Of a stretch of 64,000 nt of DNA, positions 11,401 through 23,596 are shown in pieces (the stretch's first letter is position 1; each line of letters begins with the position of its first letter). This stretch comes from Lateolabrax maculatus (lineage: Eukaryota > Chordata > Actinopteri > Acropomatiformes > Lateolabracidae): the NCBI GenBank assembly GCA_031216445.1, contig CM062201.1, positions 3,589,501 to 3,653,500 on the forward strand, in the 5' to 3' direction. The translations under genes and the position numbers were made by a program. Under the pieces are notes generated by a model that was given only the letters and a program-made list of their open reading frames with translations, made no database searches and was not told where the DNA came from.

Positions 11401-13196
11401 AAATATCCAGCACAAGTTGCCAGGACCAAAGCAAGATGTTTAAATTTCTCGCTTTGTCCACTTAACAGTCCACAACCCAAAGATATTATATTTACAATGG
11501 TATAAAACAGAGAAAAGCAACTAATCCTGGAGACGAAAGATATTTAAATTATTAATAATTATCAAAATGGTTGCAGATTTATGTTCTGCCAATGGATTAA
11601 TCGACTGATGGTTTCAGCTGCAGAGTAAAGCAAAGTTATATTCTTGGTAACCTTCTGCTGATGAAGACAGTCATTCGGCTCCATTAAAACTGATCACACG
11701 TCACTGGCTGATGAAAACTGTGTAATATGGTTAAAAGCTCATTCCTGGTTTAATGACAATGTCATTATTAATCATTGAAAGCAAAAGCAGAACTAGATCT
11801 GAAACAATTAGTTACTAGAATGAAATAATTCTGTTTATCTATATATTAACTGGTTCCAGCTTTGGACAAAACAAGCAATTTAAATATGTAAACTTGGCCT
11901 TTGTAAGATTGTCATGGATATTCACTATTGTGTTTTGACATTCTAAAGACCAAATGATTACTAATAATCTGCAGATTAATCGATAAAGAAAATGTTCATT
12001 CAATCTCAGAATATTTGAACATCTACAGTTCCATGAACTCTGCAAACTTCCTCTGCTGATGAACACTGGGTTATAAGATCGAAAGCTCCAGAACAAGTAA
12101 GGTAGTGGCCCTTGAGTGGTTATTGTTTTTGTCAGTTAGTAGTAGTTAATAGTATCCACTCTTGGCCAAGCATATTACCTGTGGCTCACGTTGATGATGT
12201 CACGGGTCCTGATGTGCTGCTCCTCCACTTTGCCAGCCAGATACACACAGCTCATGGCCACCAGGTAGGGTTCATACGCACGCATGTGGACACGTTCAAA
12301 GAAACGGTGGTACAACACGCATGCTGTGGCCACAGGCACCGAGCGCATACCCAGCTTCACTCCTGAGCAAGGAAGGAGGATGCAGTAGCCAAAACTTTAA
12401 AGGGTCACTCATTTCACAATGTCTTCAGCATCTTTGACAGATTCATCCAAACATGTTCATGTAGTGCCATCTATTGTAATCTACCACCACTTTAACATGG
12501 CCTGATAATGAAATCACTGAAGTTCCGCATCCAGGCTAGTATGATTATTACTCAAAAAGTACATTTAAAGCTTGCTTGATATTATCACAATCTTCTTACA
12601 ACAAAATACACACTGGTAAACGACCAAAGGCACAGACGCAAAAGCTAAAAGCTTGATGGTGAATTTAACCACAGACCTAACTGACTGAGAAAAGCACGCA
12701 TATACTAAATTGACAGATCCTGTATTCTATTTATATAAGTCAGGGCAATGGCTGATTAGAATTTCTAAATTACTAGCAGCGCACAATCTCACTATTATAG
12801 AAGCCCATTTCTACATGGACAAGAAGATTAGACATGATAACTTAACACACTTAATAAAGTCAAATGAGACGGTGAATCTAAATTATGAAATAGTAAGTCA
12901 CCATTTTGCCATAATAATTCAAAAGTATAAAAATTGTTCTTACTATGTCTTACTATAATAATGAAGTTATTTCTATCATGCATGACTTTTCATCTTTTTT
13001 CCACAGTTACTATTTATCCTGAGCAGCCGGAACTGTTGACGCTGTTACCTGTCTCCATGATGAAGCGACACACGCGAAAGTGTGTTTTAATGTCCCGGGC
13101 AGGGTCGGACTCTGCGTCCCCGCCGGAGTCCCTCCTGCCGGCCGGCCGCGGCGGGCCATGCCGGGCGGCGGGCGGACCAGAGGACGGACCCTGCAT
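8311..13196 (-). CDS. ccnq: Cyclin-Q (CDK10-activating cyclin)
   Basis: Cyclin-Q (formerly FAM58A) binds and activates CDK10; human loss causes STAR syndrome. Five coding exons join in phase: 13049-13196, 12179-12362, 10939-11071, 10425-10643 and 8311-8400, giving 257 aa against about 248 in human. I chose ATG 13194-13196 because it follows GCC and no upstream ATG fits. The first ~35 residues are Pro/Gly/Arg-rich and poorly conserved. The cyclin fold begins near FRVCRFIMETG; conserved blocks include KLGMRSVPVATAC, YLAGKVEEQHIRTRDI, WDLRDSVVQCELL and HPHKYLLHYL (N-terminal box), then RTPVAETSWALLRDCYHG and QHIAIATLYLAL (C-terminal box). The last exon encodes the ISDLLQLYDME helix and the stop. 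It is head-to-head with cfap126. A long (TG)n tract on the sense strand lies just before the last exon. Confidence 0.95.
8426..8494. repeat. (CA)n microsatellite beside the ccnq last exon
   Basis: About 70 bp of pure CA, continued by imperfect CA units to 8403. On the ccnq sense strand this is a (TG)n tract ending directly at the acceptor of the last exon (8401-8402). Confidence 0.95.
9240..9600 (+). repeat. Interspersed repeat in ccnq intron 4
   Basis: Contains ttcagctgctaaacgtt, gttcaccagctattgtctaactg, ggtagtgtaccgtgggctaat and tttctgctgaaaacagcagc. The related segments 50340-50610 (plus) and 59520-59690 (reverse) share parts of this order. It looks like a non-autonomous element; no coding region is seen. 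Confidence 0.5.
11430..12000. repeat. Two opposed copies of the 'ctgcaactaacgattatttt' repeat family
   Basis: In ccnq intron 2, about 11430-11630 reads forward (aacagtccacaacccaaagatatt ... tcgactgatggtttcagctgcag). About 11795-12000 reads in reverse (gttccagctttgg ... gtctgcagattaatcgataaagaaaatg). Both match the family seen at 45030-45300 and 35600-35860. The inverted pair could fold back on itself in the pre-mRNA. Confidence 0.55.
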
Positions 13197-13986
13197 GGCC
13201 CGGACCACCAGCAGGGGCAGCTAACGTTAGCTCCTAACGTTAACGCTATCAGCCCGAGAGTTGTAACTCAGTATAAACTCCCGCCCACGGGTCCGCAGGG
13301 TAACGCCAGGGCACGGCTGGTGTATGGTCCTTATTGAGAAGACAAACGGAACTGAGAAGTGGTGGAGTGTTGAGTTATCTGGACGTCTTAACCTGCTTCA
13401 CTCTAATTTGTCGCTAGCAGACATCCATGCTGCGAGCTGGCTACCGGAACAAAAACAGTTGGACTTCCGGTCAACGATCCAAAAATAAATGTCGTTTGAA
13501 TCTTATCTTTCGAGAAGGGAGGTCACTTTGTCTGATTTGAATGTGCAAAAACACATTCAAATGGAAGTGGTGTGCAAGGAAATGAAAGCGCACTCAAACA
13601 CGATATGCAAAGTATCCTTAGCAAAGTCGGTCCTTATCAAATTAACCCAGCACCAAATCTTCCGGTTACGTCTCATTAGAGGACAGGGGGTGAATACCCG
13701 GCAATAAAAGCAAGCGATCGTTAATAATTATCGAAAAAACACAAATTGGCATTTGAACAGCGTGTATCTCCAAACACTGCCCACAGACTCATTGATCAAC
13801 TGTGTTTTTTTTTATTGCAGGTGTATTAAACGGGTTCTTCAGTGCTCGTGCACCCAGTGTGTACTTCCTCTCCCGTCAGTGTCTGAGTGTTTCAGCGTCT
13901 GTGCACGAGACGTCTGCAAGTTTGATCGTGTTGCTATGCAACGAGTCAACAAAAACAGACGCAGGGCGCTGAAGGCAGATGCAGAG
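13197..13986. promoter_or_regulatory. Shared head-to-head promoter region of ccnq and cfap126
   Basis: The start codons of ccnq (minus) and cfap126 (plus) are 790 bp apart and point away from each other. The ccnq side (13100-13330) is GC- and CpG-rich, as in a housekeeping promoter. The cfap126 side contains an RFX-like X-box at 13930-13942. Transcription starts cannot be placed from the sequence alone. Confidence 0.55.
13930..13942 (+). promoter_or_regulatory. Candidate RFX X-box upstream of cfap126
   Basis: GTTGCTATGCAAC is an exact inverted repeat of GTTGC/GCAAC with a 3-bp centre, close to the X-box bound by RFX factors (two GTTGCC-type half-sites). RFX with FOXJ1 controls genes of motile cilia. 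It lies 45 bp upstream of the chosen cfap126 ATG. Function is inferred from motif and position. Confidence 0.55.
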
Positions 13987-14290
13987 ATGTCGTCCAGTTA
14001 CTCAGCAAACCAGGTAACCCACAGGGCGGAATGACAAACATTGGGAACATTAACCATCTTGCCTCTCTGTTTCACTCATACATTGCGACATAACGTGATT
14101 TACACCCTCCGTCCTCAGTATGACGGCGCCTTCAAGTCCCGGAGGCTGCAGAACTGGTGTGAGACTAAGGACTTCAAAGAGGTACTTATGTCAGCAGGCC
14201 TGTCCTGCTGTACTACAGTTACATTTCACATGGCCTGGTAGTTTCAAGAGTAGAATTGTCATCTGAAAATGTGATGAATGAGTTCAGCTC

Positions 14291-14323
<33 letters not shown>

Positions 14324-17300
14324 AGAGGCCCACTGCACAGGAGGGTCACACCACCTTCATTGCTGATGATAGAGGACATCTGCTCCCAGGAGTAGTAAAG
14401 GTGAGAGAAAATCAAACCTCTTTTTCTCTCTTCATTCTGTCACTGTGAATCTGTGTATGACTCCACTTCCTTGTGTGTGTGTGTGTGTGCGCGTGTGTGT
14501 GATTCTATAGAGGGGCAGTGCATGGCCAGACTTTAAGGGGACTTGGGATCTGCCTGCTCGCATCCCAGCCCGCCGCATCAACCCCACAGGCCGCTCTGTG
14601 GAAGGTCTCAGCAGGCTGAGGTCCTGGGGCTTTGACCCGCAGCACACTGACACGTCTCCGCCACACAGAGGCAGCAGAAACACAGATAGGCTGCAGGATG
14701 TTGGCGAGCAGGTTAGAACCGCAGTCTCTAAACAGGAGACAGCCCACACAAACATATGCATGACTACGTATATACAGTTTCTTGAAGAACTTCAGAAAAC
14801 TTCTTAGTGAACCTGTTTTGGTCCTGCTTTATCTTTTCAACATCTATTTTGAAAGCCCAAACTGGTTTCACAGGGTGTCACAGCCATCTAAGTCACTGTG
14901 CAATGTTTAGGAGGAAGGCAGAGCACTTTTCAATGTTTTTCAACACCCCGCTGAAGTTTGAGCAAAGACTCAAACCATCTTTGAGTAAAATGATTGTCTT
15001 CAGGACAAATTTCCCGAGAATACTACTGATCTACAACTATGAGCAGAGATTAAACAAATTACTGCAGTTACTTGGGATCTTATGGCACATTTTGGATGAA
15101 CAGTGACCATTAGAATTCATATTATACACAAAACCGACCCTTGAATTCCTGCTGAATGCAGTGGCCGTGTTATTCACATTGGTGTGATTGGAAAATTGTA
15201 CGTAAATACCAAGTTTAAGATTTGTAATAGAATAGATTTTCTTTGTTAGGATGAGACATCACATCCAACATAAGAGATTAATTAGCTATGTGATGCCATG
15301 GAATAATATGTATTTAGTGTTTTTTACTCACAATAAACTATTGCTTTGGTTACATGCTCAGACCTGAAAGGAGCAGGGCCAGATCTGGAAAATATTCCAT
15401 GGGGCCAGACTGGGCCAAATTTGAACAAATAACAAGAAATGCATTACACTACAATTTAAAGTGCTGCTTCTAGGCATTAATATAGTATTCATCATTAAAG
15501 ATAAAATTGTTTATTCAGAGTAAAAAATGCCAAATCCACAACTGTACATATTCTGATGTGAAATATTGATAAAGAAAAAGACAATTTGCGTTCCACCTGA
15601 AAGGGAAGCATGTTTTACTACACAAGACTGTAACCACACGTTTCCTGGCAATTCCATCTGATTTTCCTGATGGTTTTTTGTGGATTGGAGGAAGAGCAGA
15701 ACACAAATAAACTTGGGAGAAACGTTGTTGTACTAACTACTGTCCCTGCAGAAAGCCAGCGGAAATTATCTCTGTGTTGCCTCAGGAAATTAGTTCCAAT
15801 AAAAGCTCTCTCTGATCTCTCTGCATGGGACAGAGTGCAGAAAGTCTGTGGTGCGGATTTGTCTTTCTAAAGTGCTCCTGCTTTCTGTTCAAGCTAATGC
15901 GTTATGCCGATTATATAGTCTACTAATTTTACAGCTCTGAAAACTAAAATGGAGGCTATAGAATGTACCAAGTTTAGATTAAGTCAGTCACACAAGTTAT
16001 TCAGTTTGAAAAGAGAGTATCCAACATTTCAGTCAGGAGTGAACTAAAAAACCACAACATGTCCAGGGATTAAGATCCTACAGCAAATGAGTTTACCTTT
16101 TTGTCAAACTCCGGTTAAAGTGAGATTATAACTGAAACTTTTCATTCCACACCCTTGAGAAATTCGATATACTCTGGATTCTTTGCTGCTACAGTTTTAC
16201 TCTATCATGGACATTACTGAGAAAGTTTGTTGACTTCAGGACTCTTTTTTTCTTGTGCTACTGTCACACAATGTTGTGCCATTCACCATTATCTTGTACT
16301 TGTCACTTGTGGCCACAGTAAGTGCTGTTCAGCAAAAGTCAAAATGCAGATTTATCAGGAATCCTGCACCACAGGACAAGCCAACTCTGAGTGGACCTCA
16401 AGCCACACACCTCAAGTCTATCAAGCTATTTTTTACATTTAAGGAATATATTAATAAGTGCTGGGAGAAACTAAAACCACTGGAACACACTTTTCCTGAT
16501 GGACTTTTTTGTTCCTTACGTTGCCAATAAAAAATGCAGAGTGGTCTTAGTATGTTTTTTGTATTTAAACTAATGCAGATGGTTACCAATTCTCGAGTCA
16601 TTTAACATGGTTATTCCGCATGCATGGAAGGAAATTGTCAGAATAAAAGCCCTCACTGACATTTGGCACTGCATGGGTCCTCACAAAAGCAGCAGAAACA
16701 TGCAGCAGATCTGACATAGAAGAGAACTCTCATGAATCCTAAACAAAAACTGTGAATTGTGGCGACTCTTCATTGTCAGAGTTAATGAAGTAGTTTAGTT
16801 TGTGAGCAGTCTGCCTCCACCACTTCCTGTCCTGATTATCTGCTGTCGTCCAGCCTTTAGGGGTGTGTCTCTGACAAATCAAGGTTCAACACCACAGACA
16901 TCATCTTTTTTTTTTTTTATTGCTACTTGAAACAATATAACTCTTTAAAGTGAGGCTGTTCCTTTTTCCTGTTTGGCTGTCTGAAATGAAAGCATGTTTT
17001 CAGAGTCTTGAAAGTGCTGAATAGAAACTACTTTGGCCACAAGTAACCAATACATGATATTAATGTTAGATAACATTAACCACCATAAGTTGAACCAGGC
17101 CGTAGACTGTAGCAGCAAAACTCCTGAACATACTGAAATTTGATTTCTTATGAATTCAACTTTTTGTAAGGATGTGTTATTCCTTCTTTTAGTAGTTTGA
17201 TTGTTTTGCTTAAACTGGCCTCCGTGTCTGTTCAGATTAGTGGCCATTGTCTGTTCTTATTCATTTCAGACGAATGGGGATGTAGAGCAGGATGGTGCTG

Positions 17301-17638
17301 CCCCGTTCTCTGCAGCTGAAGCCCGACCGGCATCTCAGAACCGCCTCATTGCTGGAGGTGAGAGAACTGCCAGCCAAAACAGGGACTCGCAGGCAGCTGT
17401 GACAGGATCTGCTGGACAGCCCCCTGAAGAAAAACAAGTTGTCGGGTCTGCCGGGAAAGACGGGCCACCGAGCCAGTGCTCCACGGCTGAAGGGAAGCCT
17501 GCTGCTGGAGAGGGACCCAGCAGCAGGCCCGATACTGGCAAGGGGAGACCAGCGAGCAATGTCGCAGAGGAAGTGGCCAGCCGAGGAGCACCATCATCCC
17601 CCAAGCAGAGACACAGAGACGCACAGCAAGACCAGTGA
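13987..17638 (+). CDS. cfap126: Cilia- and flagella-associated protein 126 (Flattop)
   Basis: Flattop is a microtubule inner protein of motile-cilium axonemes and helps position basal bodies in multiciliated and hair cells. Five exons join in phase 0: 13987-14013, 14119-14181, 14326-14400, 14511-14711 and 17270-17638, giving 244 aa (human 177). The protein opens MSSSYSANQYDGAFKSRRLQ, followed by NWCETKDFKE; the family signature ADDRGHLLPGVVK is in exon 3; WPDFKGTWDLPARIPARRIN begins exon 4. An in-frame ATG at 13936 exists, but family proteins start just before YSANQ, so 13987 is preferred. Exon 5 (123 codons) is an Ala/Gly/Ser/Gln-rich disordered tail that accounts for the extra length. Exons 3 and 4 are both preceded by GT microsatellites. 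AATAAA at 17680-17685 lies 42 bp after the stop. Confidence 0.92.
14712..17269 (+). other. cfap126 intron 4, no separate gene seen
   Basis: This 2.6-kb intron is A/T-rich. The short frames at 14807-15106, 15670-15870 and 16227-16601 show no recognisable protein and no exon phase pattern. Confidence 0.6.
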
Positions 17639-17679
17639 ACTTCATTTAATTCTTAGTGGACAAAGAAACATACCTACAA

Positions 17680-17685
17680 AATAAA
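17680..17685 (+). terminator. cfap126 poly(A) signal AATAAA
   Basis: Canonical AATAAA 42 bp downstream of the TGA stop at 17636-17638, implying a very short 3'UTR. Confidence 0.75.
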
Positions 17686-19048
17686 TGCTCATTAACTGTA
17701 CCAGTTTGACTTAGTTTAGCATGGCTGATTGTACTGAAGTAGTTTCCAATTCATGAATCATGAAAAGTCACAATATGGCAATCAGGGAAATATAAAAAAA
17801 TAAGTATAAAAAAAGCTGTTCTTAAAATTATGGATGTTTGCCTCATTATGATTACTTACTGAAGTGTCCCACCCCTTCACACTTCCTGTATCCACACACC
17901 TCTCTCTCTGTGGCTTCTACCTCTTTTGGGGTTACTCTTCTATCAGTTGTCTCTCCAGAATGTGGCATTGTTCTGTGAGCTGACCACGGTAATGATAACA
18001 GTTCCAGCGCCATTAAACATTGTGAAACAATAAGCTTTTGTTCCTTCCTCTGTGGAAACAGATGATGACCGCAGATTTGTTTGTCACTAAGTGGCTTCAT
18101 TTGATGCACTCTCAAAATTCTGGTATGGTTTTTACAACACTTTGCAGCCTGATGGGCGGTATATGTAGACAGGAAAATATGAATCTTTATATTTTCCAGT
18201 AGGAATAAAGGAGAGCACACTAATGAAAAATGGGGAAATAAGATGTTGTGCTCGTGTGTATTAAAAATTGTAGTTTACAATCAAAGTGGAGGCATGAGCA
18301 AAGTCCACAACACTATAAGGCTCAAGGTGTGGTCATATTAAAGATGTGTATTTTGACCACCCATAGCCTAAAGTGCAGAACACACCAATAACGATAAACT
18401 ATAACTTAAGATACTAACTAAAGGTAAGTCCACGCCACAACTATAACAAAAGTGGTGAACGATATTGTTGGATCACAGCTGGATGTACGTACAACATGGA
18501 TGCTTATATTGTCATTGGTTAGGACAGCCCTTAACTCTGTCATTCATACAAGAAATAAATCACAGCACAGTCCTCTGCAACACAGAATGTCCCTGTCCCC
18601 ATGACTCATGACTGTTACAAAACCACACGAATTTCAGTGACTTACTACTCCCCCACGCCTTGTGAACAAACAATGAACCATACAAATAACCACCTCTAGT
18701 CAGTGAGGGAATGAGTGTGTCCTAAAATGTCAGTCTGAGACATAGTGCAGTTATTTAAATGCATAAAAATATATATAACACACACAGTTGCTTGCTTATA
18801 GCTGATATGAACTTTTATCATTGCAGATCTCCTCATTGTGTTGAAGAGACAAGCTATCACAGAGCTTGGTCAAACAATCATTTTCTTCATATTGACAGCA
18901 GCTTTACAGTTTCATTAAGCACTGCATTGTTGTTTCAATGAAACTATTTAACAAGGCACAAGAGTCGTGTTCAGCCTGCACACATGGTCCAGCAGATAAA
19001 ACTACAAAAGAGAAATGATTACATCTGACAGGAAGAAATATTTCACTC
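17686..19048. other. Intergenic spacer between convergent cfap126 and mgat4c-like
   Basis: About 1.4 kb of A/T-rich sequence between two converging genes. Its right part presumably includes the 3'UTR of the minus-strand glycosyltransferase gene. I see no coding exon and no clear repeat family. Confidence 0.55.
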
Positions 19049-21250
19049 CTATGCTGGAGGTGTACTCTGCTTTGTTGAGATCCTGATTTTCCTAATGATC
19101 AGCCAGTCCTTCTGCCCAGCTGTGACTTGTACCCTCAGACAGGAAGAAGCCAAGCTATACTTTTTGTCCACCTCCTGCTTCTCAAACTTCCCATTTGTGA
19201 ACGTCCCCACTGACTGGAACTCTTTACAAGTCTTCTCCCCTTTCTCTGTAGTAAAAGCGTTATAGCCTAGCTCCACCTGAGCTGACTCCACAAGGTCTTT
19301 GCCCCCTGACCCTGTTTCTACCAATATGCCCGTCACTACTGTAGGGTCTGTGAAAACCACAGTCAGGTGATTTCCTTTTTCTGGAGAGCGTCCCCAAAAG
19401 AATCCCTCCCCAGCCTCCCAGGCCAGTTTGGGGAAGTGTTTCTTGTAGGTGGACATATCCGAGTAAACCTCAGCTGAAGGATTGGAGTAGAACCCCTCCT
19501 CAAAGTCCTTGTCCTTAAGCTTGTTGTATGTCCCTTGGAATGAGGAGAAAGTCCCCATGTGTTGGAACAGCGAAGGTTTGAAGAGGATTGGCTCTTTCTG
19601 AGTCAGTAGCACTCGGAAGTGGGACATCAACCAGTCGCAAGGCATTTCCTGGTAGAAGAGGAAGAGGAAACGGGCCAGGAGAGGAAGGTGGGCTGATTTG
19701 TAGAGCTTCCCGATGTAGCCGAGGGCTGAGAATTCCAACATTGCCCATGTGTCCTTCTTTGCCTCTTGCTCCTCAACACGTTTCTTGATGGTAGTAAGGA
19801 AATTTTTTGCGGAAGAAATGTCGTCCTCCAGCTGGAGGTAATATCGGCCAAGACCGGCACTGTAGTTGATCAGGAAGGCGTAATCCAGGTTCTGCTTGGA
19901 GCGGAACGATACCCTATCTGGAGCATCATTGTAGTTCCTCTTTATACCTGAAGAAGAACCAGTGGGACTTGCATCAAGATCACAGCATCAACAAAACACT
20001 TATCACATAGTTGTGAATTAATTTGAACACTAGATGGATTACACTTGCACTGCACCTGTAAAGGGAGGGTACCAATCCTGAGGAACACAGAGGACCACCA
20101 GCTGGCCTTGTTCCAGTTCCAAGGCAAATGCAGTTTTGATCTCTCTCACTGTAGTGACTCTCCAGCTGACACTGAAATCTGCTAGCAGCACTACTACCAC
20201 CATCGAAGAACGCTCTTCAGGAGATGACTGGGAGAAGAGGGACTGCAAGGTGGGGATTAGATAGCTGCCCTTCTTCCTCTTCACCGATGATAATCCAACA
20301 GATAAATACCCTGAAACGTGTCAGGACACAAATCTGAAATGTGTGGGTGTTTATACCATTCAACATCATATATCAGTTTCATCTGAATGGCTCGCTCAGT
20401 AGCCAAGCACCTCCCCCGCTTTTGTACTTCCACTTGTTTTACAGCCACTAATTAGCAACCTCTCTGGTATCAGAACACTTTCCACACATGAACATGACCC
20501 ATGACCTTTCTGATCAAAAAAGATAAATTGTGTTTCGCTAACTTGGGCCCATGACAAGAAGGCGTTCGTGTGAATCCACAGAAGTCAGAAAAGGTTGATG
20601 GTGTATTACAATATTAAAAATAGGAATTGGAAAAAGATATATAAAAAAAGAATAGAAATTAAAAGATGAATACATGTAATATACCGTAAGCATTAAAATG
20701 CTAAAGTGTATATTGATGGAGAGTATAGGTGGTCTTTACATTTTTTCAGTATTAATAATATATGAAAAATTAAAAAAAGTAAATTGTACAGGTGTCACAG
20801 TTGTAAGGCAAACTATATTAAAACGAGGACAGTGTGTCACTCACTCTGTTGAGATGATGGCGTTCCAGCAAGCAGCTGATAAGACACATTGAGGGGCAGG
20901 TAATCTCCCTGTTCAACCCAGGACTCCTTACTAACCAACCTCTCTGCTTGCCAAGTTAACTCATTTGGAATGGGTTCGTGCACCCTTGTCAGGCCCTGCA
21001 AAGCAAATACACACATGTATTGTTCATTTTGCATTTACATACAGACAAACAGGGAACAAAGAAAAGTGCCACCTTGATGTCTTGCACTTTGAATAGTGCA
21101 AGTACAGTTCACATTGCTGCTCATCCTGTGTGCCTGTTTGCATGGATCACTCACAGCAATGAGGAAGTCGGAATGACTAATGAAGTACAATCCCCCAGCG
21201 AGAAGCAGAACAGCCAATACAACATTCTTCTTCTTTGAATGACGTCGCAT
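19049..21250 (-). CDS. MGAT4C-like N-acetylglucosaminyltransferase
   Basis: A Golgi type II membrane enzyme of the GlcNAc-transferase IV family, which adds beta-1,4 GlcNAc to N-glycan mannose arms; activity of the C-type branch is poorly established. Exons: 21155-21250, 20845-20995, 20056-20310 and 19049-19947, giving 466 aa (human MGAT4C 478). Residues 1-32 form a short basic cytosolic end (MRRHSKKK) plus a membrane anchor (NVVLAVLLLAGGLYFI). The catalytic region runs from SVGLSSVKRKKGSYL through KRNYNDAPDRVSFRSKQNLD to YYLQLEDDIS, whose EDD near residue 208 fits the metal-binding DXD-type motif. LEFSALGYIGKLY, EMPCDWLMSHFR and FKPSLFQHMG follow, then a C-terminal beta-rich domain ending KDWLIIRKIRIST. 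These blocks resemble MGAT4C more than MGAT4A/B; a fish-specific member is possible, so no symbol is given. Confidence 0.88.
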
Positions 21251-21290
21251 TTCCTAACAACCACACAGACACAGACACAAACACGCACAC

Positions 21291-21292
21291 AG

Positions 21293-21351
<59 letters not shown>
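21291..21351. repeat. (CA)n microsatellite upstream of the mgat4c-like coding start
   Basis: Pure CA, extended to about 21262 by imperfect units. On the sense strand it is a TG tract leading to the acceptor TTGTTAG immediately before GAAATG of the first coding exon. Confidence 0.9.
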
Positions 21352-21353
<2 letters not shown>

Positions 21354-23596
21354 TATGCTGGTGTGTAACTCAGTCAGCACAACAGTAAATAATTAAGCAA
21401 AAAGTTTATGAATGTTTCAGGAGGCTCGAACACATCAACAGGTTGGATTGGACTGTGTGTGTGTGTGTGTGTGTTGAAGGCCCTAATTTGGCATAAACAA
21501 GCAGCTTTGTGTGCTGCTTAAGAGCCTTATATAGGCTATACATGTACATGCTCATATTTACAGTATATACAGTACAGTAGACATTTGACTGACCAAAGAG
21601 TCCCTCAACATTGTATTCTACTCTGCTTCTGCTGTATCCCATCACTTAACCACATCAACAGTCAGAACATTAATCAGAATCTGGCTGACGTCAAATCCAG
21701 GCTGTTCCACACTGTTAATGACAGTAAACCAAATATAGATGCATTTAGCCTGCTGAATTCATAATGCATTACCCCATAAATCATTTGTAATTCTTCAACA
21801 AAGGATTTTTTAATCTAATATTACTAGTATTACACAATCTTGATGCAATCAGCTGAGAGCCCGTTTGAAACACGCTTTTATCTGGCTGAGACTTGTGATA
21901 AATGATTGTGTTCTCTTGCTTCAGTGATGATTGTTCTTGACATCAGCTTATCAGGAAGCCGCCAACAGACTTGTATACCACAAAAGTGCCTGTTTCAACT
22001 TGCCTACACTGGCTCTCAGTGGAGTCTGATTTTTCTTTTCTTTTCATTACACAATGTGATCTCAGTTTACAGTTGAGTTTTTATATCTGAACGCAATTTT
22101 ACTACCTAATAGTAAATCAAGATTATAGCCTATGAGTGCTATGAGTGATTTAGTATTGGGGCAGCCTAACAAAGGAACAACCCCCCCAGCAAATAAACTA
22201 TTAGTTAAAATAAAATAATAATAAAAATTAGTTTTTAAATAATTTCTACTTATACAAACTTAGGTTTTCCAAATTGTTGACTCTTGCTTATAGTGTGTGT
22301 GTGTGTGTATGTATATATAGAAAGAGAGAGAGATCTATTCCTTGTTAGCTTGTTAATTTTCATGTTACTATTTTTCGTTTACATTTAACGTTCCCATTTA
22401 TAACTTTATTTATAATTGTATAGCATCACTATTTTAAACACATAATCGGATAATTTAGAATTGACTGATCAAATAATGTTCACCATGTTAAAGTATATAG
22501 ACTACAGCCATTTTCCAGCTACCCGTCTCCTTTCTACTGTGCGTGTTCTTTCTTCTTGTCTAGTTGCACTGGGCTTATGGCTCTGCTGCCAAAATAATCT
22601 CAGACACACACCAGGCTGGGAGTGGATGAGAAAGGGAAGTAGCCTACTGTGTAAACACTGTGGAAAAGGACTTGAATGGAGGGTCACCCTGAGACTTGGA
22701 CCTAGCGGAGACCGGCTGCTGCTCGGACAGAAGTCGCGCTGAGATGAGCGCCGGATAGTTTCACGTGTGGTCAAACCTCACTTCGCCTCTGGACATTTGT
22801 AACACTTTCAAAGTTCACTGCCTTTGTTTCGTCAACACGTAAAGTGATCTTCTATGGCTGACACTAATTATAGACCAGATCTCTTCATCTATAATTAACT
22901 TAGCACAGGCTCCTCTATTTCCAATTCCGATGTCAAAACAATGTTTACCGTTACCGCGTTGAACGGAGTGGATATTAAACACGTTGCCAAACCCTGACAG
23001 GACAGGTGTGTGTGTGTGTGGGGGGGGGGTTTGCTAAGACGATGGATAATATATACATTTATATATTCACAATAAAGCGGCCACAAGAAAACTGCAGCTG
23101 GTCCCGTATAAGGAACAGTTAACCGCAGGCTGGTGTAACAGAAACTACGATACTACCGAGCTACTGTCGTGGAGGACGCACTAAGTTACCAGCTGAGTGC
23201 AGGGCGTTACTGAGAGCCAGTCTCTACACCAGTATGTTATCAAAAAGAAGACAGAAAGAATAAAGTATAACGTTATTGTGACAGTGCTTGTGTTGAAGTG
23301 TTAACTGAACCTACGTCGTTACAGCTGCCAGCCAAGCTAACTGTACTGAGTGAACTAGCTGACGGTAATTACATTTAACACACCGAGGAGCAGCCTGGCC
23401 GGCGACGGTATTAAACCAGTTATTAAGGTAAATTATTCAAAATTACTAAATAAACCGACGCCGATAGCGCGCACACCCCCCGCCCCACAAAAAAAAAAGT
23501 TGTTAGCTAAATGTATGGCATCATACATCATGTGTGTCTAAAAGTATCTGAGAGTCGGACATCGTTGAGGGAACTACCGTCAGAAGGGAAACTTAC
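21352..23596. other. Probable 5' intron of the mgat4c-like gene
   Basis: No recognisable protein. The stretch runs from the acceptor before the ATG exon (acceptor AG at 21254-21255 on the minus strand) to the candidate donor at 23596. Short GT and GA microsatellites occur at about 22289-22335 and a G run at about 23020-23030. Confidence 0.45.

Noticed and set aside
17335..17645. Minus-strand ORFs of 89 and 99 codons
   Set aside because: Shadows of cfap126 exon 5, whose GC-rich low-complexity sequence is open in several frames.
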